A DNA stretch of 64,000 nt, taken from positions 248,001-312,000 of the forward strand of contig NZ_CP031844.2 of the NCBI RefSeq assembly GCF_003606345.3. Reading direction: 5' to 3'. The stretch comes from Bartonella krasnovii (lineage in GTDB: Bacteria; Pseudomonadota; Alphaproteobacteria; Rhizobiales; Rhizobiaceae). Shown one piece after another: positions 18,764-27,197 of this stretch. The position numbers and the translations under genes are program-made. Every line of letters begins with the position of its first letter. Position 1 is the stretch's first letter. The notes under the pieces were generated by a model. It worked only from the letters and a program-made list of their open reading frames with translations. It made no database searches and was not told where the DNA came from.

Positions 18764-18900
18764 ATGATTGGTGCATGAAATACTTTAATATGGGCGCGGG
18801 GGAAGAGCAAAGCTTTTTATATCAAAATAATACATTGACAAAAAAAATTAGCTATAAAGTAGCTATAATGTGTACTTCATGTTATTTAATTGTTTTCATT
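18764..18900. repeat. Tandem duplication, copy 1 (promoter region)
   Basis: 137 bp directly followed by a near-copy (18,901-19,036). It contains TTGACA at 18,835-18,840 and TAGCTATAAAGTAGCTATA from 18,850. It begins at the stop region of the res fragment, so the duplication used that junction. Confidence 0.8.
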
Positions 18901-19036
18901 ATGATTGATGCGTGAAATACTTAGCTTAAGCGTGGGGAGGAGAGTAAAACTTTTTACATCAAAATAACAAATTGACAAAAGGTAGCTATAAAGTAGCTAC
19001 AGTATGTGCTTCATGTTAAATTTAATTGTTTTCATT
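18901..19036. repeat. Tandem duplication, copy 2 (promoter region)
   Basis: The second unit, immediately upstream of the ribosome-binding site of the 40-residue peptide gene. It differs from copy 1 by scattered substitutions and small indels; TTGACA is at 18,972-18,977. Confidence 0.8.
18972..19003 (+). promoter_or_regulatory. Promoter/operator of the peptide operon
   Basis: A consensus -35 hexamer TTGACA is followed by the inverted repeat GTAGCTA-TAAAG-TAGCTAC (18,982-19,000). A TACAGT/AGTATG sequence near 18,998-19,006 is the best -10 candidate, although the spacing from TTGACA (about 20 bp) is longer than ideal. A repressor bound to the inverted repeat would sit between the two elements. 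Copy 1 has the same element in the form TAGCTA-TAAAG-TAGCTA with TATAAT at 18,864. Confidence 0.5.
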
Positions 19037-19055
19037 TAATACAGGAGGTAAAGTT

Positions 19056-19178
19056 ATGAAAAATAAAGATATGTATAAACCACTGAAAAAAATTCAAATT
19101 AAGCGGGTTGATGTTACTGCGCTCAAAACTCTGTCAAATGAGCAGAAAATGGCTACTCGACGCTCCCTTGCGAATTGA
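19056..19178 (+). CDS. mccA: MccA-like antibiotic precursor peptide
   Basis: A 40-residue ORF missed by length cut-offs. A perfect AGGAGG (19,043-19,048) lies 7 bases before the ATG. The peptide is basic in its N-terminal half (MKNKDMYKPLKKIQIKR) and ends SLAN. In microcin C systems the precursor (E. coli heptapeptide ending NAN, longer ones in other bacteria) must end in Asn, which MccB joins to a nucleotide. Ending in Asn, the stem-loop 12 bp downstream, the MFS gene and the MccD/MccE-type genes behind it all fit. The alternative is a regulatory leader peptide for the transporter. Confidence 0.68.
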   Translation: MKNKDMYKPLKKIQIKRVDVTALKTLSNEQKMATRRSLAN

Positions 19179-19190
19179 GGTTTAAAAAAA

Positions 19191-19228
19191 CTATAAAGCT
19201 GGTGGCAAAAAAGCTGCCAGCTTTATAG
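19191..19228 (+). terminator. Stem-loop between peptide and exporter genes
   Basis: CTATAAAGCTGG (19,191-19,202) pairs perfectly with CCAGCTTTATAG (19,217-19,228); a nested pairing is also possible. It starts 12 bp after the peptide stop and ends 15 bp before the MFS ATG, without a U-run. In the E. coli mcc operon a similar hairpin after mccA lowers transcription of the downstream genes, so that peptide is made in excess over enzymes. The same role is likely here. Confidence 0.65.
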
Positions 19229-19243
19229 CTTTAGGATATATTA

Positions 19244-20494
19244 ATGGCGATAGATTATGAAGTTAAAAAATTGCTCTATGGCTGTGCGGCAATGAGCGGG
19301 GTTCGGCTGATTACAGGTTCCTTCCATGCTTTTTTTTGGTTGTCTATGGGCGTTAGTGTAACACAGCTCGCTTTGTTGCAAATTGTGTTTAGCGTGGCTA
19401 TTTGTATTTTTGAAGTACCGTGTGGGATTTTAGGAGATAAAATCGGCGTTAAACAAAATGTTATCTTTTCATGTTTCTTTTTTTCACTCTTCTTCTTTTT
19501 ATGTATCTACGCGCCTAATCTTTCTGTCTTAATTCCGGCAGAAATTATTTATGCTTTAGCCTTTGCTTTATGTTCTGGCGCTGATAGCGCGTGGATTAAA
19601 GGTTTAATCGACGGCAGTCTTTACAAGGGTAGTTTGGTCTATCACCAAGTAAACGCCTATAAGCGGGAACTAACAGCATTCATGAATATGATTGCTGGTG
19701 CACTAGGTGTTCTTATTGTTTTGTCTATGGATAATTATCAGTCGGCATATTATTTTTGTTCTTTTGGGTTTCTCGTGCTTGTATTCTGGTTTAGTCGGGT
19801 GAGGGGAGTGGGTATTGCATCCGTTGGGAGTAGTCAGCTAAGAAACTCAGGTTCTTTGTTGCATGCAACAGAAGCTTTTGTTTATTTAGTTACCTCAAAA
19901 ATCGGGTTATATTATATATTGATATGTGGTTTTATTGTTGCTGCCTTGCAGCCAATATTTCATTTTTGGCAACCTTTTATTTTGGAACAAACAGGAGCAT
20001 TAGATAATGCAACAGGGAAGACTAAAATTCTTATTCTTGGCCTGTGCTTTGTGTCTTATAGTTTTGTCAAATACTTATTTAATCGCTTTGTCATTAAATA
20101 TCTTATGCAAAAATATGCTCCTATGGCGATAACTTTGTGCTCGCTAGTCCTGAGTGCTGTTGTTATGCTTGCTCTGCTTCTTGTTGCGAACAGTTGGGCT
20201 CCCATTATTTTATTCACCATATTTCACAGTTTTTTTTCTGTCCCTGTGACGCAGTTTGAAGCAGAATTTTTTAAACATATTCAACAAAAGAACGCGAATA
20301 CGGTTTTATCTATTGTGAGTTTTCTTGCGCGTATTTTTGGTATTTTAGCGCTTATACTGATTGGTTGGTTGGCAAGTAATATTGGTATAGAAGCAGCTTT
20401 TTGTTTCGCTTTGCTTTGTATATGTTTGGTTATCCCGCTTAATTTGGCCTGGCTTTATACTGATAAAAAGTTAATAAAAGGCGAGGGGGCTTGA
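19244..20494 (+). CDS. mccC: MFS exporter, MccC-like
   Basis: 416 residues, 12 membrane segments. After TM2 is EVPCGILGDKIGVKQ, the MFS motif A in the form seen in MccC-type and related peptide exporters; a central loop with GADSAWIKGLIDGSLYKG and an intact second half follow. AGGATA precedes the ATG. In microcin C clusters this protein pumps the finished conjugate out and so also protects the producer. It follows the peptide gene and stem-loop directly; its stop overlaps the next frame (TTG 20,491, GTG 20,497). Confidence 0.75.
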   Translation: MAIDYEVKKLLYGCAAMSGVRLITGSFHAFFWLSMGVSVTQLALLQIVFSVAICIFEVPCGILGDKIGVKQNVIFSCFFFSLFFFLCIYAPNLSVLIPAEIIYALAFALCSGADSAWIKGLIDGSLYKGSLVYHQVNAYKRELTAFMNMIAGALGVLIVLSMDNYQSAYYFCSFGFLVLVFWFSRVRGVGIASVGSSQLRNSGSLLHATEAFVYLVTSKIGLYYILICGFIVAALQPIFHFWQPFILEQTGALDNATGKTKILILGLCFVSYSFVKYLFNRFVIKYLMQKYAPMAITLCSLVLSAVVMLALLLVANSWAPIILFTIFHSFFSVPVTQFEAEFFKHIQQKNANTVLSIVSFLARIFGILALILIGWLASNIGIEAAFCFALLCICLVIPLNLAWLYTDKKLIKGEGA

Positions 20495-20496
20495 GA

Positions 20497-20705
20497 GTGA
20501 AGATACAGTTGAACAAGGCCTTGCCTATGACTTACATAAAGACACAGGAAAAAATAGTGTGTGGGTCATTTTATATGGATTTCATCGAAATGAATAGCGG
20601 TCTATCATTTTTAGGAGAGATGCTTACAGATTTGAATGCGCCAAATAATTGTGCTGCTATAAGCCAGAAATATCGGAGCGAACATATCAAGAGGCTTATG
20701 ATATT
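20497..20705 (+). pseudogene. Truncated next operon gene, possible mccB 5' end
   Basis: A frame starting at GTG 20,497 (or TTG 20,491, overlapping the exporter stop) runs for about 65 codons (KIQLNKALPMTYI, FLGEMLTDLNAP, AAISQKY) before it meets sequence that is clearly res at about 20,700. The piece looks like the start of a real gene, with Leu/Glu-rich helices like the small peptide-binding (RRE/PqqD-type) domain at the start of MccB, and sits where an mccB could be. The rest, including any ThiF-like adenylation domain, is gone. The family assignment is inference. Confidence 0.35.
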
Positions 20706-21117
20706 GATGTTTTGCTAAAGAGTGGGCGCATATTAGATTTTGTAAAAAAAACGCAAGCTTTTTTAGAGTGCGTGGAGGAAATCTTCAATAAAGCGCATGT
20801 CAATCTCACTATTGATAGTATTAATAAGCTGGCCAAGACTATAGCGTGCAAGAATGTTTTGCAAGTAGCGAACTTTTGGCGAATTTAGAACGGACCGCTG
20901 TGACGAGTGAGAAAAGCATGTATGATCATGTGGTTTATAAGAGTAATATTGAGAAAGAATTTGTGCAAAATCAATGATAATGTCTCAGAAGTAAAATTAT
21001 TTTTTTATTACCAAGGAGAGCTTTAAAATTGTGACGATCATAGGCTCTTACACGCCGGATTTGGTGGTGTTTTTAGAGCGCGAGGGAGAACAAAAGCTTT
21101 ACTTTGTGCTGGAGATC
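20700..21117 (+). pseudogene. 3' fragment of res, copy 3
   Basis: Aligns with res about 16,457-16,880: LLKSGR...DFVKKTQAFLE against res LIKSGREHEFVKNPQAFLE, then the NKTHVNL region, the VYDHVVY region and TPD. It has several frameshifts and ends abruptly before the ETKG codons, where the ribosome site of the next gene begins. The left edge interrupts the gene after the exporter. Confidence 0.88.
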
Positions 21118-21148
21118 TGTTTAAAAAATCCTATAAGGAGGAAATTAT

Positions 21149-21953
21149 ATGATGGAGCTTAGTGATTATTTGCGAAGTTTGAAGACGTTTGTTCGATGAG
21201 TCATGCTGATTTTGTGGCGCTGATGAAACAGGATAATACGCCGCTCGGTGGTAACTATACTGTTGATTATTGGATAAGGATGCTAGCATTCATCACGAGT
21301 CTGTGTTGTTGGATCTTGCTGGCTCTACCGGTTACAGTTTGCGTTATTATTTTGAAAAAACTGGATCTTCTGTTGAGGGCATTAGTATATCTGAAGTAGC
21401 AATCATTATTGCTCGCGAGTTAGCAGCTAAGCTTGCAGCGGATGGCCGTTTACGCTATCAAGTTTCTGACGCCTGCAGGCTTCCTTTTTATACAGAAACG
21501 TTCACTTATGTACTCGGTGAATGTAATTTTGCATTTATTCGAGCAAGAGAACAAGCCCTGTCTGAGGTCAGTTGTGTTTTGAAAGGAGAGGGCGTTCTTT
21601 GTACTTCAAATTTTTACTATAGAAGGACGCCTAGCGATAAAATGATTATTGACATTTATAGCGCCTAGGATTCAAACTTGATCCTGCTTGGACGCTGCAT
21701 TATTGGCATGACTTTTTTGGCAAAGCAGGATTGGAACTGGATCATGAAAAGAATGATGAATTATTGTCTTGTCCCTATGAAGAGCTTAAAGAAAATCTTC
21801 GTAGATATATTAGAATTGCAAATAAGTTTACTTGTCAGCTTGAGGAAAATACGCAGGAAGCATTTTATTCAGCAGTATCTTGCTATCCGTGCTCCTCTTA
21901 ATGCTCAACGAGATTATCAGGGAGTTACCATACAGGTATGGCGCAAAAAATAG
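21149..21953 (+). pseudogene. mccD: MccD-like SAM-dependent transferase, frameshifted
   Basis: AGGAGG (21,137-21,142) and ATG 21,149 are in good order, but the frame breaks at about 21,197, 21,290, 21,665 and again near 21,890. Joined, it is a class I SAM-binding protein of about 260 residues: motif I VLLDLAGSTGYS, then VEGISIS, SDACRLPF and LGECNFAFI. In microcin C maturation MccD moves the 3-amino-3-carboxypropyl group of SAM to the nucleotide phosphate, and the decarboxylase half of MccE then trims it. Position just before an MccE homolog is the reason for this reading. The enzyme is surely inactive if the sequence is right. Confidence 0.62.
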
Positions 21954-23707
21954 TAGATCAAAATATTATCATGGCAGCTAAACGACTGTGTGAACGCCAG
22001 CCTTATGGCGACGAGCCATTTTTTATATTCGATGTTGATTCTGCGCTGGAACGGGCTCTGCGTTTGCAAGCGGTCTGTCAGCAATATTTTCTGGACGCAG
22101 TTATTGCTGTTTCGGTTAAGTCATGCTCGTTAGGTTTGTTGTTGCGACTAATCGCTGAGCACGGACTTAGCGCAGAAGTATGCTCGGCAGATGAGCTTCA
22201 GCTAGCTTTAAAGGCTGGTTTTACTGGCGATAAGATTGTATTGAATGGGCCTTATAAATCTCTCAACGATCTTTCTCAAGGGATTGCTAAAAATGCACTG
22301 ATTCATGTCGACAGTCCGCACGAACTCAAGGCCATAATTGATCTGGTTTCTGATACTGACCGCGTAGTGGGTCTTGGCTTAAGATTGGCACATTTTTACA
22401 AAGATAGCCAGCGTTCTCGTTTTGGCGTGACAGTGGAAGAATTTGAGGAAGAAATCGTTCCCTTGCTGCAATCTTGCAAGAATGTTTATCTTAAGGGCTT
22501 TCATCTTCATATCGGTTCGAATCTGGAAAGTCCGGTACGAATTATTGAGAACTTGCGTGATTGGCTTCCCTTCCTTTTAAAAAATATGCCTAAGGGAGGA
22601 TATCTTGATATAGGGGGCGGATTTCCAGCAGACTCCTTCTCAGCAGATGCTGAAGTTATGGCTACGAAACCACGGGAGTTTTTTCAAGGAATTTTTAATG
22701 TTTTATCTGAACAAGATCCCACTTTACCTGCTAGATGGAAATTGTTTTTTGAGCCTGGTCGGTATATCAGCGAAGATCATGGTTATGCTGTAGGGAAAAC
22801 TGTGAGTATTAAAAAGCGCGGTCAGGTCGATATTATACAGACAAATATCGGCATTAACTGGATACCTTCTGCGCGTGTTTGGCATCATTCGCTTGTGCCC
22901 TTAGAAGAGAAAAAAAACGCTCGTGGTAAACATGGTCAGATATTAGCAGGTTTTAACTGTTTTGAAAATGATTGCCTTTTTCCCAAGGAGGATTACGGTT
23001 TGGGCCAAGATCAGTTGTTTATTATTCGCGGTTGCGGTTCTTATGATTTACAAACTGCTCATGAATGGACGCGTCTTAAACCTCCCGTATATGCTTTATA
23101 CAAAAAAGATATCGTAACAGCTAGGCTTGCAGAAAATGCCTTACCAGCTGGGCGAGTAGACTTATTGCATGCAGAGGAAGCTATTAGTGTGGATAAAAAT
23201 ATTCAACTCGCACCCGCGTCCTCGAGATATGCTTCCGAACTTTTTAATATCATAGATCGTAATAGAAAAGAATTCAGTCAATATATGGCTTGGCCACGTT
23301 ATGTTATGAATGAACATGATGAAGCTATTTTTCTTGACGTTTGCTTTTTGCAACATCAGAAGAATGATGGAAAAACATATGCTATTTTGTTTGATGAAGC
23401 TCCAGTGGGATTACTTTCTTTCAATAGGATTGATAGTGGTAATAAGACCGCTTATATCGGCTATTGGCTTGATTTAAAACTTCAAGGAAAAGGGATTATC
23501 ACTAAGTCTGTGAGAGCCTTGATACAGTCTTATTTGAAATCTGGCGAAATCAAAAGATTTGTCATAACATGCTCCGTAGACAACCAAAAAAGCAATGCAG
23601 TAGCACAGCGCTGTGGCTTTGAGCTTGAGGGCAGATTGAGAAAAGCTGAATTGTTGAACGGCGTTTTTCATGATCAGAATATTTATAGCTTTATAATGTC
23701 TGATTAG
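21938..23707 (+). CDS. mccE: MccE-like PLP decarboxylase-acetyltransferase fusion
   Basis: 589 residues, two domains. Residues about 20-400 are a fold-III (alanine-racemase fold) PLP decarboxylase: K61 in AVSVKSC is the likely PLP lysine, then GFHLHIGSN (188-195), GGGFP (226-230), EPGR (272-275) and FNCFEND (C341 as the catalytic Cys). Residues about 425-589 are a RimL-type GNAT with QGKGI (516-520) and CGFELEGRLRKAELLNG. This is the MccE architecture. In E. coli the first half helps make the aminopropyl group and the second acetylates processed microcin C, giving self-immunity. All key residues are present, unlike the broken gene it overlaps by 16 bp. E. coli MccE is about 520 residues. Confidence 0.85.
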   Translation: MAQKIVDQNIIMAAKRLCERQPYGDEPFFIFDVDSALERALRLQAVCQQYFLDAVIAVSVKSCSLGLLLRLIAEHGLSAEVCSADELQLALKAGFTGDKIVLNGPYKSLNDLSQGIAKNALIHVDSPHELKAIIDLVSDTDRVVGLGLRLAHFYKDSQRSRFGVTVEEFEEEIVPLLQSCKNVYLKGFHLHIGSNLESPVRIIENLRDWLPFLLKNMPKGGYLDIGGGFPADSFSADAEVMATKPREFFQGIFNVLSEQDPTLPARWKLFFEPGRYISEDHGYAVGKTVSIKKRGQVDIIQTNIGINWIPSARVWHHSLVPLEEKKNARGKHGQILAGFNCFENDCLFPKEDYGLGQDQLFIIRGCGSYDLQTAHEWTRLKPPVYALYKKDIVTARLAENALPAGRVDLLHAEEAISVDKNIQLAPASSRYASELFNIIDRNRKEFSQYMAWPRYVMNEHDEAIFLDVCFLQHQKNDGKTYAILFDEAPVGLLSFNRIDSGNKTAYIGYWLDLKLQGKGIITKSVRALIQSYLKSGEIKRFVITCSVDNQKSNAVAQRCGFELEGRLRKAELLNGVFHDQNIYSFIMSD

Positions 23708-24354
23708 CTAAAAAAGTATTTCTTGATATATTGTATGGGTTGTACCGATGAGGTAGGTCGTCAATACTAAATAAAATTCAGTCGCGCAAATAAGAAGTCA
23801 TATGGACAGTGTCTGGAGAGGGGCAAAAAAATCATTGAGGGGGCTAGTGCTTTAAATCAAGCTAGATTTGTTAGCAGAATAGGAAATTTGCCTTTCGTTC
23901 AGCCGTCCACCAATTCTGGGTGCTTCTCGTTGTTTCAAGTGTTTATCGCAGTTGCGGTAAGGCGCAGTTAATGAGACGCTATGATTGGGTATCTTGCTGT
24001 ATAGATTTAGCAAGCAGAAGTGGCGGTGCGTATCGCTTCTTTGTGTCCATGAAGAGTAGAGATGTCATAATTACGTTGAGCATCCACTATAAGATTTTAT
24101 ACGATTATTGCTTGCCAGAATGGCTTTAGGTCTTTTGTTTTTTACAAACAGAACGTTAGTATCGATGTATCGCGATAGTGCCATTTTTCACTATGTTTAA
24201 TATGATAAGCAGCTTATAATAATAATAAGGTCTCTTTCACCTTGATGGGAGTTGCATATTCTCTAAAATGAAGTTGATAAGGGTTTTTAGTAACGCTTAA
24301 ACATGAGATGATACCATAAGAGCGGGCTTTGATTGTTTTTTTAATTGGTGTGTT
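23708..24354. other. Island/core boundary, no gene recognised
   Basis: About 650 bp between the accessory island and the core genes. A 69-codon frame at 23,920-24,129 starts with TTG or similar and has no family likeness; the rest is AT-rich. I see no repeat marking the island end. Confidence 0.4.
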
Positions 24355-25782
24355 ATGGCTGTAAAAAATGGTAAACAAATGAAAAAAAAGAGCTCTAAGC
24401 CTGTTTGTGGTTTTCTTAAAAATTTACGAGGTGTAAGAAATTGGGAGCAAGTTTCGCAGTGGCTCGCTTTCCGTAATGTAGAAGATATTGAATGTATTAC
24501 GCCTGATCAAGCAGGAGTACCCCGCGGCAAGATGATGCTTTCTAAAAAATTTACCTCGGAAACATCATTGGCATTACCTTCAGCGGTTTTTGTCGCAACA
24601 ATCTCAGGAGATTATCCTGAAGATGGTCATGGTTTTGAATATCCCAAAGCAGATGGTGATCTACGCCTTGAACCTGATTTGTCTACATTAAGTATTGTAC
24701 CATGGGAAGATGCCCCCACAGCACAAGTGATTTGTGATCTTGTCTATCAAAATGGACAGGTTGTGGATTACACACCACGAAATGTTTTACGAAAAGTCAT
24801 TGATTTTTATACGAAAATGGGACTAAAGCCTGTTGTTTCACCGGAAATTGAGTTTTATTTGGTAGAAAAAAATCCTGATCCTGATTATCCTTTAGTTCCT
24901 CCAGTTGGTCGTTCTGGACGTTCAATTGGTGGGGGGCAGGGCTATTCGATTGCCGGTGTGAATGAGTTTGATGAGTTCATTGATGATATTTATCATTTTT
25001 CGGAAGCACAAGGGTTGGAGATTGATACACTCATTCATGAGGAAGGGGCAGGTCAGTTTGAAATAAATTTACGCCATGGTGATCCCATCGAATTAGCTGA
25101 TCAAGTTTTTATGTTTAAACGAACAATTCGTGAAGCAGCACTAAAGCATAATATGTATGCCACTTTTATGGCCAAGCCTATTCAAGGGCAGCCAGGTTCT
25201 GCGATGCATATTCATCAATCAGTTGTTGATAAGAAGACGGGTATGAACATTTTTACACAAAAGGATGGTGAAGAAAGTGTCTGTTTTCGTCATTTTATTG
25301 GTGGATTACAAAGGCATATGGCAGGAGCACTTGTAATGCTTGCACCTTATGTAAATTCTTATCGACGTCTTATGCCTGATATTTCAGCACCTGTTAATTT
25401 GCGATGGGGATATGACAACCGTACCACAGCGTTTCGTGTCCCTCGTTCTGCTCCTCAAGCACGACGTGTTGAAAATAGGCTTCCCTCATCAGATACTAAT
25501 CCTTATTTAGCGCTTGCGGCTTCTTTAGCTTGCGGTCTCATTGGATTACAGCAAAAGCTTGAACCCGATGAGCCAACAACAAGTAATGTGAATGCTGATA
25601 ACATTGAATTACCGCGTGGCCTTATTGAAGCGGTCAATTTATTTGAACAAGATACAGCGATACGTGCTATTCTAGGAGATGTGTTTGTCAGTACTTATGC
25701 TGCAATCAAACGTCAAGAGTTTGAAACTTTTATGGAAGTAATTAGCCCGTGGGAGCGCGAATATCTCTTGCTTAATGTCTAA
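24355..25782 (+). CDS. puuA: Glutamine synthetase family, PuuA-like
   Basis: 475 residues, class III/PuuA-type glutamine synthetase fold: SPEIEFYLVE and HEEGAGQFEINLRHGDPIELAD (metal and glutamate binding), KPIQGQPGSAMHIHQS, and NLRWGYDNRTTAFRVPRS near the C-terminus. PuuA joins glutamate to putrescine to start its breakdown; relatives use other amines. The next gene is an FAD amine oxidase of PuuB type, 11 bp away, which supports a gamma-glutamyl-polyamine pathway. The amine used cannot be read from the sequence. Confidence 0.85.
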   Translation: MAVKNGKQMKKKSSKPVCGFLKNLRGVRNWEQVSQWLAFRNVEDIECITPDQAGVPRGKMMLSKKFTSETSLALPSAVFVATISGDYPEDGHGFEYPKADGDLRLEPDLSTLSIVPWEDAPTAQVICDLVYQNGQVVDYTPRNVLRKVIDFYTKMGLKPVVSPEIEFYLVEKNPDPDYPLVPPVGRSGRSIGGGQGYSIAGVNEFDEFIDDIYHFSEAQGLEIDTLIHEEGAGQFEINLRHGDPIELADQVFMFKRTIREAALKHNMYATFMAKPIQGQPGSAMHIHQSVVDKKTGMNIFTQKDGEESVCFRHFIGGLQRHMAGALVMLAPYVNSYRRLMPDISAPVNLRWGYDNRTTAFRVPRSAPQARRVENRLPSSDTNPYLALAASLACGLIGLQQKLEPDEPTTSNVNADNIELPRGLIEAVNLFEQDTAIRAILGDVFVSTYAAIKRQEFETFMEVISPWEREYLLLNV

Positions 25783-25793
25783 GGTTTATCACG

Positions 25794-27077
25794 ATGATTG
25801 GCTCTAATCCAATTTCTCCAGGACTTTCTTGGTATGAAGATACTTTAAAAGAACGCCCCTCTTATCCTTCGTTTTGTGAAGATAGAAAATGTGACGTGGT
25901 CATTATTGGGGGTGGATTGACAGGCCTTTCAGCTGCTTATCATTTAGCGAACACTGGAGTAGATGTTGTTTTATTTGAAGCTTCACGTTTTGGTGATGGG
26001 GCTTCAGGGCGCAATGGTGGACAATTGGGAACAGGGCAACGGCAATGGGTCGAAACATTAGAGAAAAAATATGGTTTTGAGCGCAGTAAAGTGTTATTTG
26101 ATTTAGCAGAAGAAGCTAAAAAGGATATTTTATCTTTATGTGCGATGCCTGATTGCCAATGCGATTTTATGGTAGGACAGCTTTCTGTAACCCATAAAAG
26201 GCGTGAGCTTCTCTCTTATCAACACCATATTGAAACGATGCAGCGTTATGGCTATCACGCGCTTACCTTTATGGATAGGGCTGAAACATCTAGGCGACTT
26301 GGATCGTCTTTTTATTGTGGTGGTATTTATGATGCGGGTACCGGCCATATAAACCCCTTAAAATTGACTGTTGGGCTGGCAAAAAGAGCTAAAAATGCTG
26401 GTGCTAAGCTTTATGAGAAGACACAAGTAACAACCGTGAAGAGCAAGGGAGCTCATTGGACAGTAATAACAGAAAAAGGAAGTATAACAGCAGAGTATGT
26501 TTTACTCGCAACGAACGGGTATAAACTTGGTTTGCAGCATTTTGTTCAAAAAAATATTGTTTCTATTCGCTCGTATATTGGAGCAACGGAACCATTACCA
26601 AAGAACAGTTCAATTCTCATGAGGGGTGAATCAGTTGATGATTCCCGTTTTATGGTTCGCTATTTTCGCAAAAGCATCGATAATCGTCTCTTATTTGGTG
26701 GTGTAGAAAGTTACAATAATAAGAATCCTATAAATTTAGAAAAACGTATAAAACGGCAAATTGCTGAAATTTATCCTCAATTACACTCTATCAATTTAAC
26801 TCATCGTTGGGGGGCAACGGTTGCCATCACGGTTGAACGTATGCCTTATGTTCGCCAACTTTTCTCTAAGATGACTTATTGTGGCGGTTATTCAGGGCAT
26901 GGCGTTACGCTTGCTCCTTTTATGGGAAAATTATACGCAGAATGGTTGACTGGGAATCATGAACGTTTTGCCCATTTTCAGAACTTAAAGATTTCATCCT
27001 TTCCCGGAGGAAGCATTTTGCGTTATCCGTTTATATTTTTAGCAATGCGTTGGTTTTCTTTAATGGACCATTTTTAA
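25794..27077 (+). CDS. puuB: FAD-dependent oxidoreductase, PuuB-like
   Basis: 427 residues, DAO/GlpO family. The FAD-binding Rossmann motif CDVVIIGGGLTGLSAAYHLA lies at about 28-47, followed by FGDGASGRNGGQL, which is characteristic of gamma-glutamylputrescine oxidases. The C-terminal FAD contact is YCGGYSGHGVTLA. It would oxidise the gamma-glutamyl-amine made by the upstream ligase, giving the aldehyde, ammonia and H2O2. Same strand, 11 bp after puuA. Confidence 0.87.
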   Translation: MIGSNPISPGLSWYEDTLKERPSYPSFCEDRKCDVVIIGGGLTGLSAAYHLANTGVDVVLFEASRFGDGASGRNGGQLGTGQRQWVETLEKKYGFERSKVLFDLAEEAKKDILSLCAMPDCQCDFMVGQLSVTHKRRELLSYQHHIETMQRYGYHALTFMDRAETSRRLGSSFYCGGIYDAGTGHINPLKLTVGLAKRAKNAGAKLYEKTQVTTVKSKGAHWTVITEKGSITAEYVLLATNGYKLGLQHFVQKNIVSIRSYIGATEPLPKNSSILMRGESVDDSRFMVRYFRKSIDNRLLFGGVESYNNKNPINLEKRIKRQIAEIYPQLHSINLTHRWGATVAITVERMPYVRQLFSKMTYCGGYSGHGVTLAPFMGKLYAEWLTGNHERFAHFQNLKISSFPGGSILRYPFIFLAMRWFSLMDHF

Positions 27078-27197
27078 CAGAAACATTGATTGAAATGTAG
27101 AAAATTAATGGCTTATTTAGGTTCTGTCTGCTTTAATGATGAAAGCTTTTATAAGTAATATAGGATTGAATAATCGAATAGAAAAATAAATAAGTTC

